From positions 1 through 8,642 of the forward strand of contig JAILNT010000059.1 in NCBI GenBank assembly GCA_024691265.1: a DNA stretch of 8,642 nt, in the 5' to 3' direction. The notes under the pieces were generated by a model. It did no database searches and was not told the origin of the DNA. It saw only the letters and a list, made by a program, of their open reading frames with translations. This DNA comes from Treponema sp. GTDB lineage: Bacteria; Spirochaetota; Spirochaetia; Treponematales; Treponemataceae. Made by a program: the position numbers and the translations under genes. Below are positions 1-6,455 of this stretch, in pieces (the stretch's first letter is position 1; every line of letters begins with the position of its first letter).

Positions 1-1
1 A

Positions 2-124
2 TCTTCAAAAGTAATAGTTGCGGAAGATTATGCAGCTGGAGCTTCAAGCATAAAAGTTTTGCTTGTGTCTAAAGCTCATACGGTTTACCCCCATATACTT
101 GTATACTATTATTCACCAATTTGA
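2..124 (+). CDS. Possible C-terminal end of a convergent gene (partial, product unknown)
   Basis: A plus-strand frame is open from the left window edge for 40 codons and ends with TGA at 122-124. The peptide starts SSKVIVAEDYAAGASS and ends VLVYYYSPI-like (…HILVYYYSPI); I recognise no family. Two things favour a real gene end: the stop lies 16 nt before the hairpin at 141-180, which could serve transcripts from both sides, and the other plus-strand frame checked here (frame 1) closes by position 72. Against it, the frame is short, uses several ATA, ACG and CCC codons, and could be open by chance. The sequence left of the window would decide. No minus-strand gene is apparent in this stretch. 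Confidence 0.35.
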   Translation, partial: SSKVIVAEDYAAGASSIKVLLVSKAHTVYPHILVYYYSPI

Positions 125-140
125 AATTAAAATAACTTGT

Positions 141-180
141 AAAATGCAGTTGCCAGCTAAAAGACTGACAACCACATTTT
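141..180 (-). terminator. Rho-independent terminator after the Ser/Thr-rich lipoprotein gene
   Basis: On the minus strand, arms 180-165 and 156-141 form a 16-bp stem (three G-U wobbles) around an 8-nt loop (164-157). The 5' arm starts AAAATG and the 3' arm ends CATTTT, so the T-run is paired into the stem base, followed by an AT-rich tail. It begins 14 nt after the TAA at 194-196. On the plus strand the wobbles become A-C mismatches, so it is stronger in the minus direction, but it could also stop a convergent plus-strand transcript. Confidence 0.8.
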
Positions 181-193
181 AACTAATTAAGGA

Positions 194-1783
194 TTACTCA
201 CATGCCTGATAAGCAAGTATGTTATCCATTAATATAGAACCTCTACCACCTCTAACAGCATATAATGCAAATGCAGCTGGTGTATCTGTTGTAGTTGTAG
301 TCAATGTAGCAGCATCTAATAATGTAGTTGCTCCATCGCTAGATGTTATTGTAAGTTTTACAGCTGAAGAAGTTTTTACCAGTTTATAATGATAGAATGT
401 CCATTCTTGTAAGCTTACTTCTGATGAATCTGCATCATTTACAGTCCATGTAAAGCTTGCTTGTGCATCAGCTCCATTTACCTCATCACAAGTCATACAA
501 AGCAAATAGTTATCTGTAATAGCTGTAGCTGTTGAAGGACTTGTATTAAAGGTAGAAGAAACAATTGCAAATTGATGAGTTGGAGAGGCAGCAGATCCTG
601 TATTATTACCAGGTCCTAATGCAGCATCAAATTCAATTATATAGTCATCAGTGCTATCGATATTGCTTAATGCAATCTTAGAAGATTTTGTACTCCACAA
701 GCGAGGTCCAGCTCCACCCTGTGTACTTGCAACATAATTTCCAAAATCAGATTTTGAATCACTTTCAGTACTATAAGCACCGCTCTTTACTACTGTAGTA
801 TAACCACCAGGACTATTTATATAGTCAGTAGCACTTTCAGAACTACTATCATAAGAAGAGAAATCCAATCCGTAGTAAACAACCTTAATATTACTACAGT
901 TAGTTGCTGTAATGGTTGTATCTGAAATAATATCAGAATCTACAGTGAGAGAAACTGCACCTGTATAAACATCAGAATCGATATATACAGGAATTTCGCT
1001 TGCTTCTTCTTCACAGGCTGCTAAAGCATAGGCTGTAACGCTTGTATCTGTTCCAATAGAACCTGTTGCAACGGCGTCGCCTTTAGAAACTGCCTGTGAA
1101 GTGATTCCACCCAAAGAAAGAACTGCAACACCCTTTCCTATTGCAGCAGAAGTTTGTCCTGCTGTATAAAGCTGAGCTGTAGAAGCTGCCTGTAAAGCAA
1201 CAACTGCAGTTGTAATTTCAAAGGTTGAAAGAGTTGTTTCAAGACAAGTTAAGGAACTTCCAGAAGCTGTTGCATCTCCTGTAGCTGTAACATAAAGCTT
1301 ACCAGAAACAGAATCTGAACTGCCGCTATCCTGCATCTTTATAACAATCTTTACAGAAAGACTTTCTGTATCAGGTGTGAAAGAAGTTGTACCAGAAGTT
1401 GTACCTGCAGTGGAAGTTACAGCACTTAAAGCAGTAATAGTCTGCGATTTTACTACAGTAGAAGTTACATCTGTACCGCTATCATCTATAAGTGTTAAAT
1501 CAAAATAATCACTTACATCAACGGTAGAAGTGGAGCTTGCACTTGCAACGGCAGTTTTTAAGGCTGTGCTAAAAGAGCCGTTAGAAAGAGTTAATGTAAC
1601 TTCTCCAGAAGCCTTTGCTTTATATGAACCAGAAAATGCAGCTGTAGTTGATTCTTCAAGATAAGCTGCTAAATCTGAATCTTCGCTTTCCATAAAGCCT
1701 AGGTTACAGCTTGCAATAGAAGCTGCAAAGCCTACTATTGCAGAGCAAACAAATGCTTTACGGAAAAATCTATTTTTTATCAT
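194..1783 (-). CDS. Ser/Thr-rich surface lipoprotein with C-terminal beta-sandwich (putative glycan-binding)
   Basis: This 529-aa protein is a probable lipoprotein: a basic start (MIKNRFFRK), a hydrophobic stretch, and a lipobox IASC with the lipidated Cys at residue 26. Residues 40-260 are very rich in Ser, Thr and Ala with alternating beta-type patterns, suggesting extended or Ig-like extracellular segments. Residues about 300-527 look like one jelly-roll (concanavalin-like) domain: strands around YIIEFDAALG (380-389), a WTFYHYKLVK strand (461-470), VKLTI, and a final GGRGSILMDNILAY, a GR...(I/M)DNI ending typical of LamG/CBM-type sandwiches. I see no catalytic motif, so a glycan-binding or adhesin role is inferred. 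The start is supported by AAGGAG 7 nt upstream (1791-1796). It follows the two barrel genes after a 68-nt gap that holds a hairpin with a T-rich tail, so its expression probably depends on read-through. Confidence 0.85.
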   Translation of the reverse strand: MIKNRFFRKAFVCSAIVGFAASIASCNLGFMESEDSDLAAYLEESTTAAFSGSYKAKASGEVTLTLSNGSFSTALKTAVASASSTSTVDVSDYFDLTLIDDSGTDVTSTVVKSQTITALSAVTSTAGTTSGTTSFTPDTESLSVKIVIKMQDSGSSDSVSGKLYVTATGDATASGSSLTCLETTLSTFEITTAVVALQAASTAQLYTAGQTSAAIGKGVAVLSLGGITSQAVSKGDAVATGSIGTDTSVTAYALAACEEEASEIPVYIDSDVYTGAVSLTVDSDIISDTTITATNCSNIKVVYYGLDFSSYDSSSESATDYINSPGGYTTVVKSGAYSTESDSKSDFGNYVASTQGGAGPRLWSTKSSKIALSNIDSTDDYIIEFDAALGPGNNTGSAASPTHQFAIVSSTFNTSPSTATAITDNYLLCMTCDEVNGADAQASFTWTVNDADSSEVSLQEWTFYHYKLVKTSSAVKLTITSSDGATTLLDAATLTTTTTDTPAAFALYAVRGGRGSILMDNILAYQACE

Positions 1784-1800
1784 AGGTTATCTCCTTGTGG

Positions 1801-1842
1801 AAAAATTAAGAAAACGGCGGACTTTTTTATATCAAGCCCGCC
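1801..1842 (-). terminator. Intergenic terminator, possibly a partial (attenuating) one
   Basis: On the minus strand GGCGGGCTT (1842-1834) pairs with AAGTCCGCC (1824-1816): a 9-bp GC-rich stem with one G-U pair and a 9-nt loop. It is followed by a T-rich tail, GTTTTCTTAATTTTT, at 1815-1801. It starts 9 nt after the stop of the barrel gene. The ribosome-binding site of the next gene begins only 4 nt past the tail, leaving no room for a promoter between them. The hairpin therefore may end most barrel transcripts and let a fraction through to the lipoprotein gene. Confidence 0.85.
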
Positions 1843-1851
1843 GCCATAAAA

Positions 1852-3339
1852 CTACATTGTAATGCGGAAATAGAATGGAACAGAAACTACTACAGTGAAT
1901 GGATATACAACATTAGTTTTAGCAGAAGCCTTGCTATTGTTAATCCATACAGTCTGAGCTGCATCATCACCGTTACCAGAAAGATTCTGCAACAAGAAGT
2001 TAACACCGAGGTTCAGGCTTGCTGTTTTAGAAAGCTTGAATACTGCACCAGGTTCAATACCGAAGCAGCTAACAGCGAGCATGTCACTCTTTTCTTTTCC
2101 GTCTTTTGTAATCTTGTTGTTTACGTTAAGACAGCGGAAACCTGTTGTTAAATCGAATGCCAATGAATCGCTATAGTCATAGCTTGCAGAAATACCAAAG
2201 TTGAATCCAAGATAGTCATCATCGTAACCCTGGTCTTTTGCATAGTCGCTCTGAGCAATCATAGAAAGGTTACCATTGAAGCCAACTCTAAGCATATCGC
2301 TTACATTGTAAACAGCACGTAAATCAGCAGAATGAATCATGAATGTCTGGTCTGTATCATCAGAAGCCTTACGTCCAAGATATGTTGCACCGAATGTGTA
2401 TCCACCATAAAGCTGAAGTCCTGCGAAGTAGTCGCTAGATACAGCCAAAGCAGCACTAATATCAGAACCAGCACTCTTATATGTACCGTCGCCATCATTC
2501 CAAACACCGCTCATAAGGTCGCTAAGCTTGAATGTAGCACCAATCTTTACAGTATCAGGAACTGTGTAGCTTGCCTGGAAGTTAAGGTTAGTAAGTGTTC
2601 TTTCACCATAGTAATTGTTAGCAATTGTACCTGAGTTATCAGCTGCAGAACCAGGAACAGCAACTAAGCGGAAGAACATGTTGTCTGAAACATTGTACTG
2701 AGCCATTACACCACCCTTTACACCGTAATAGGTTGTGTCGTAGTCAAGGCGAGCACCTGCATTGTTAGGGTCGTAGAAATACCAGTTGTATGCTTCAAGA
2801 GTTGAGCTTGTAGCAGATACATCACTATTTGTGCTTGTAATAGTAGAATCAGCTTCAACTGTAAAGCCCTGATTTCTCAAGAACCAAGACATTACCTGTG
2901 GGTCAAAACCTGCCTGATACTGTGCAGCATAGCTATTGTAGTGATAACCAACAGTTGCGTCCCCTACGAAATCTACAGCAGGATATGCATTAAAGCGTCC
3001 TACTTTCAAAGTAAGATTTCCAAAGTTAATCCAACCATTCAAAAGCAATACTGTAAAACTTTTAGCAGGAATAGAAACGAAAGCTTCTACACCACCATAA
3101 TTATTTTCAGCTTCAAAAGTCATGTTATTGAAGCTCATTTTTGTAGATGCCTGACCTTCTGCACCATTTGCCATGTAATGGTCAAAGAAGTAGAAGCCGT
3201 CATCATCGTCATCATCATTGTCTGTATTCAAATATGTAGCCAAGCTTTCGCCATAGCGTGCAGTTAAAGTCATTGTTGCGGCATTTGCCAAGCCTGTAAG
3301 TGCAAGAATGCCGGCTATAGTTCCAAGTACCTTTTTCAT
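1852..3339 (-). CDS. Outer-membrane beta-barrel protein (porin-like), paralogue 2
   Basis: A 495-aa exported protein with signal peptide MKKVLGTIAGILALTGLANA, probably cleaved after residue 20. The mature part alternates hydrophobic and polar residues throughout, with aromatic girdle residues, and ends in an amphipathic strand (TVVVSVPFYFRITM), as expected of an outer-membrane beta-barrel inserted by the Bam machinery. The terminal residue is Met and not the usual Phe. It is clearly related to the upstream neighbour: RLV..PGS with NLNFQASYTVPDTVKIGATFKL-like strands (residues 224-271) matches RLVEYSGS and GFNFQANFTMPKWAFSSTFKI-like strands there. An acidic run near the N-terminus (D40, N41, D42-D47) and the loop NDGDG (281-285) could bind calcium. 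AAAGGAG lies 8 nt upstream (3348-3354) and the previous stop is 17 nt away, so the pair is co-transcribed. Substrate unknown. Confidence 0.88.
   Translation of the reverse strand: MKKVLGTIAGILALTGLANAATMTLTARYGESLATYLNTDNDDDDDDGFYFFDHYMANGAEGQASTKMSFNNMTFEAENNYGGVEAFVSIPAKSFTVLLLNGWINFGNLTLKVGRFNAYPAVDFVGDATVGYHYNSYAAQYQAGFDPQVMSWFLRNQGFTVEADSTITSTNSDVSATSSTLEAYNWYFYDPNNAGARLDYDTTYYGVKGGVMAQYNVSDNMFFRLVAVPGSAADNSGTIANNYYGERTLTNLNFQASYTVPDTVKIGATFKLSDLMSGVWNDGDGTYKSAGSDISAALAVSSDYFAGLQLYGGYTFGATYLGRKASDDTDQTFMIHSADLRAVYNVSDMLRVGFNGNLSMIAQSDYAKDQGYDDDYLGFNFGISASYDYSDSLAFDLTTGFRCLNVNNKITKDGKEKSDMLAVSCFGIEPGAVFKLSKTASLNLGVNFLLQNLSGNGDDAAQTVWINNSKASAKTNVVYPFTVVVSVPFYFRITM
3199..3222 (-). repeat. 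Asp-codon microsatellite inside the barrel gene
   Basis: A run of GAT/GAC codons encodes Asp40, Asn41 and Asp42-47, shortly after the signal peptide. On the plus strand it reads as ATC/GTC triplets. Because the unit is three bases, slippage would change loop length without breaking the frame. Confidence 0.7.
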
Positions 3340-3356
3340 CTTTAAATCTCCTTTAA

Positions 3357-4790
3357 TTACAACATAATGTTAAATGTTACAGGAATACTGATATACAATG
3401 TCTTAGGATATGTATAACAAATTGTAGATCTAGAATTTTGTCCCCACCAGCCTCTAGCTTCATCAGAGAAGTTAGAAAGAGATGTATTAAGGGCAATATT
3501 GATATTTGTTCCGCGGGCTGCCTGAATTGTTACATTAGGTCTGAGCCAGAATGTAGCTTCTGCTTTTCCGCTTGTACGGCTATTAAAGTTGTAATCATTA
3601 AAGCCAAAACCAACATTTCCAGTCATATTCTCTGCAAGAGGTTTTGTAACGCTGAACGAAATAACTTCACCAAGATAAGGCTTCCAGCCATACTTGTTCA
3701 AATCAGACAAAGCTTCGTTGTATTCGCTTAAGAATATCAAAGTTGTAGCTGTGTTGAAGTTAAAGCTCATATCCTTGTACTTGTAATTAGCACCAAAGTT
3801 TAAGCCATGACCATAGAATGCCTTGCTTACAGTCTTTGTTTCTGCGTAATTTCCATCACCATTTGTATCAGCTGTAACAGATGTTTCGCTATTAATATTC
3901 ATACCTGCAAATGTATAGCCAAGTGCAAGTGTTAAATTTGGAACAACTGTTGTGCTTATAGCTCCGTTGTAGCTAAAGTCTGCTGCTATAGGCTTATAAT
4001 CTTCCCATTCGCTTCCACGAATCTTGAATGTGCTTGAGAAAGCCCATTTTGGCATAGTGAAGTTTGCCTGGAAGTTGAAGCCACAAGGCTGCATATTTCC
4101 GTAAGTAGAGCTATCTGTATATCTACTTCCAGAATATTCAACAAGACGAAGAATCATCTTCTTTTTCTGGCTGAATTCTTTTGTGTAAGAAACACCCAGC
4201 TGATAGCCGCCATCTTTATTCAAGATTGCAGAGCCTGCATTTGAAGCATTGTAGATGTAGTAAGGATTATCATCTACGTCTTTTTTAGATGCAGCACCCA
4301 ATCTTTCAATTTCCCATTCATAAAGGGAAGCTGTATTACATTCCCAACCGTATGCAGAGCCGCCACAGTGATTTGTTACATCACCCCAGCCGATATTTCC
4401 ATTACCTGAGAAACGAACTTCGAAAGGACCCCAGTTTGCCCAACCAACATAGCCGTTTCCAGCCCATGTAGTGTTAGGAGCAAACTTGAATGTTGCACTT
4501 GCACCGAAATGGTCACTCTTTAAAGACATTCCCATGTAACGGTTCTTATTTGTATCCCAATCAAGGAAAGCAAGTCCTGTTTCTTCATAAGAATCATCGC
4601 CTACAGTGCCTGCAGCTTCCCCGTTCATTTCCAAAGTATGAGCAGTTTCTCTTTGTTCATCTGTCGAATCGCTTGTGCGGTAGGCTAATGGTTCCCAAAT
4701 CTGGAGAAGTGTTATAGCACCTCTCCATTCGGCATGAGCCAGTCCTCCAAGCAGTACTGCCATAGCTGCAGTACTCAATATCTTTTTCAT
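3357..4790 (-). CDS. Outer-membrane beta-barrel protein (porin-like), paralogue 1
   Basis: A 477-aa exported protein with signal peptide MKKILSTAAMAVLLGGLAHA cut before Glu21. The rest is a series of amphipathic beta strands rich in Trp, Tyr, Gly and Asn, ending in TLYISIPVTFNIML, a typical barrel closing strand. Shared strands show it is a diverged tandem duplicate of the next gene. Distinct features are a Trp/Gly-rich section (residues 109-150), two Cys (142 and 151) close enough to form a loop disulphide, and a DTNGDGN loop (308-314) like an EF-hand or dockerin calcium-binding loop. The start is supported by GGGAG 7 nt upstream (4798-4802). It is the first gene of the barrel operon, behind a long leader. 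General porin, oligosaccharide channel or major surface protein are all possible; the sequence does not decide. Confidence 0.87.
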   Translation of the reverse strand: MKKILSTAAMAVLLGGLAHAEWRGAITLLQIWEPLAYRTSDSTDEQRETAHTLEMNGEAAGTVGDDSYEETGLAFLDWDTNKNRYMGMSLKSDHFGASATFKFAPNTTWAGNGYVGWANWGPFEVRFSGNGNIGWGDVTNHCGGSAYGWECNTASLYEWEIERLGAASKKDVDDNPYYIYNASNAGSAILNKDGGYQLGVSYTKEFSQKKKMILRLVEYSGSRYTDSSTYGNMQPCGFNFQANFTMPKWAFSSTFKIRGSEWEDYKPIAADFSYNGAISTTVVPNLTLALGYTFAGMNINSETSVTADTNGDGNYAETKTVSKAFYGHGLNFGANYKYKDMSFNFNTATTLIFLSEYNEALSDLNKYGWKPYLGEVISFSVTKPLAENMTGNVGFGFNDYNFNSRTSGKAEATFWLRPNVTIQAARGTNINIALNTSLSNFSDEARGWWGQNSRSTICYTYPKTLYISIPVTFNIML

Positions 4791-4829
4791 AAAAATTCTC
4801 CCAATTTAAATGAAATATTTTTGACGCTT

Positions 4830-4904
4830 TACTTTTTAATATCACCCTGTAATCAAAGTGATTTCCATCTTCTAAAAAAATACTTTTTATTAACTTACCT
4901 GTAA
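4830..4904 (-). repeat. Imperfect direct repeat (two copies of about 23 nt) before the barrel operon
   Basis: Read on the minus strand, copy 1 (4904-4881) and copy 2 (4852-4830) both start TTACAGG and end AAAAAGTA, with a variable AT-rich middle. They agree at about 19 of 23 positions with one gap. Start-to-start spacing is 52 nt, close to five helical turns, placing both copies on one face of the DNA. The second copy ends about 40 nt before the ATG. Tandem regulator sites or a duplicated promoter piece are both possible. Confidence 0.5.
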
Positions 4905-5170
4905 CTGTTCTTTATCGCCTCCCAGATTTTTTTATCTCTGTTTATCTTTGTTAGGATTAGGATAAGGGCGAATTTCAAAACGCAACCAGACAAAAACGTC
5001 ATTTATCTTCATTATTTCGTCAAAATTGTTTAATATTTATTTTTAAGCCTAATTTCATAGCACAAAAAAGTCTTTATTATAAGGAATTACAGGACTTTAG
5101 CAAAAATAAAAAAGTGATTTCTTAAAATAACATAATGAAGTTTTTTTCTTGTTTTTCTGTAACCTTTTTG

Positions 5171-5217
5171 AAATAACAAAAAACGCTGCTAGCAGAAATA
5201 AATCCACTAACAGCGTT
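5171..5217 (-). terminator. Rho-independent terminator of the esterase operon
   Basis: On the minus strand AACGCTGTTAG (5217-5207) pairs with CTAGCAGCGTT (5192-5182): an 11-bp stem with one G-U pair and a 14-nt loop, followed directly by a T-run (TTTTGTTATTT). It begins 42 nt after the stop codon of the second esterase gene and separates the esterase unit from the barrel unit. Confidence 0.9.
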
Positions 5218-5259
5218 ATATTCAGATATTACTATTATTTAGCGAGTTTAACTCTATTA

Positions 5260-6420
5260 TTACTTAGCAGCGTTCTCGTTCTGAATCTTTACAAGTTCAT
5301 CAAGAATGTAAGTTCCGATAATCTTTCCCAATGGTTCCTTGTAGTGGTTGTGGTCACAGTACCAGCTCTGAACCATATCGAGAACAGATTCAAATGATGT
5401 GCCGTTTTCGTTGTTATAAGCCTTTACATCTTCGATGGTGAGAGAATTCATGTAGTTTTCACCAATCTGTCCAACTTCAATGAGCTTCAAGTTCTTTTCT
5501 GCTGCAAGCTGTCTGAGCTGAGCATTTCTTGCACCGTCTCCACGGTTGTTCTTGAACTTGTTTGTAACGAAATCGTAGTCAGGTTCCCAGTTCTTCCATT
5601 CGCCTGCTGCGTCCTTGTAAGGACCATCAGGTGTTGCTGTAAGGATTACAGGGATACCGCCACGCTGCAAGATTCCTTCTATATAGTAATCCTTCATGAT
5701 TGAATAATAAGCTTCTATTTCACCCTTAACACGAGAGTTAATACCCATGTTTACAGTTACATAATCGCCTGGGCAAATTGCGAGGAGAACTCTTTCCAAA
5801 CGACCTTCATAATAATACTGTGCACTGTCACGGCCAGCCATAGCATTATTAGAATAGCTTGAGAAAGACTCTGGCAGCTTTATTTTTCCAGCAGCCAAAC
5901 AGTTACCCCATGAGAAAGCACCGTATGCATTATTCTTTGCTGTAGAATCTCCAATTGTGAACAAAGCAGGCTTTGCATTTGGTTTCTTTGCTGGAAGTGC
6001 TGTAATTTCAATAGTCTTTACAGTAGCTCCTTCAGGGAAAGTCAAATCCAATACACCGTCACAAACGGCAACATCAAACTTGTTACCAATTTCAGCAAGA
6101 TTCTTCTTTACAGCTGACTTTTCAAGGCTATCAGAAGCTGCAATAGCTGCGATAGACTCAGACCATACTTCACTTGCAGAAGTGTTAACCTTCACGCTGT
6201 AGTTACCGTTAGGAACTTCTGTCTTGAATGTCAAACCCTCCAAGGCAGCTTTTGTATAACCTGCCATATCTTTATCAGTAAGATTAAAAGCAAGTCCCTT
6301 TGATTCATTTTCCATTGAAGCACCCTTTGTGCTTGCACAGCTTACTGCCATCAAAGACATTGACACAAGTGAAGCTGAAAGCAATGCACCCTTCATTACG
6401 TTACTTAAATTTTTCTTCAT
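5260..6420 (-). CDS. SGNH-hydrolase lipoprotein, rhamnogalacturonan-acetylesterase-like (CE12-like)
   Basis: A 386-aa lipoprotein with lipobox MAVSC and lipidated Cys28. Residues 42-145 form a small beta-rich domain; the catalytic SGNH domain is about 152-380. Visible blocks are FTIGDST with nucleophile Ser159, AGRDS with Gly196 followed by a YYYEGRLE stretch that closely recalls the AGRS...EGR motif of rhamnogalacturonan acetylesterases, MGINS with Asn228, and CDHNHY with Asp356 and His359. The family normally removes acetyl groups from rhamnogalacturonan I or related plant glycans. Oddities are Ser229 where the usual block III (GxND) has Asp, and His-Asn inside the DxxH block. It is second in a two-gene unit, 35 nt after its neighbour. 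The AAGGAG (6433-6438) sits a rather long 12 nt from ATG. Esterase assignment is firm; the exact substrate is inferred. Confidence 0.9.
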   Translation of the reverse strand: MKKNLSNVMKGALLSASLVSMSLMAVSCASTKGASMENESKGLAFNLTDKDMAGYTKAALEGLTFKTEVPNGNYSVKVNTSASEVWSESIAAIAASDSLEKSAVKKNLAEIGNKFDVAVCDGVLDLTFPEGATVKTIEITALPAKKPNAKPALFTIGDSTAKNNAYGAFSWGNCLAAGKIKLPESFSSYSNNAMAGRDSAQYYYEGRLERVLLAICPGDYVTVNMGINSRVKGEIEAYYSIMKDYYIEGILQRGGIPVILTATPDGPYKDAAGEWKNWEPDYDFVTNKFKNNRGDGARNAQLRQLAAEKNLKLIEVGQIGENYMNSLTIEDVKAYNNENGTSFESVLDMVQSWYCDHNHYKEPLGKIIGTYILDELVKIQNENAAK

Positions 6421-6455
6421 AATTTATATACACTCCTTATATTTATGACAAGTAG

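Larger units (their letters stand above)
4791..5259 (-). other. Long AT-rich leader region upstream of the barrel operon
   Basis: This 469-nt gap carries the terminator of the upstream esterase unit at its start (5171-5217) and then about 370 nt without a credible gene. Presumably it holds the promoter and 5' leader of the barrel genes. I could not find a -35/-10 pair good enough to call. Visible structure is an imperfect direct repeat (4830-4904), a tandem decamer TTTATCTCTG/TTTATCTTTG (4931-4950), and next to it TTAGGATTAGGATAAGG (4951-4967). A short inverted pair (AAAGTC near 5069, GACTTT near 5094) is too weak to call. I matched no known riboswitch. Confidence 0.5.

Noticed and set aside
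4657..4845. Minus-strand 62-codon frame overlapping the start of the first barrel gene
   Set aside because: It lies in another frame across a clear signal-peptide gene with its own ribosome-binding site; it looks like a shadow frame.
5069..5099. Inverted pair AAAGTC / GACTTT as a possible RNA element
   Set aside because: Only six or seven pairs with an 18-nt loop and no T-tail; too weak to call.
5149..5397. Plus-strand 82-codon frame with a hydrophobic stretch
   Set aside because: It crosses the esterase terminator and the antisense of the esterase C-terminus, including its catalytic Asp/His block; no support for expression.
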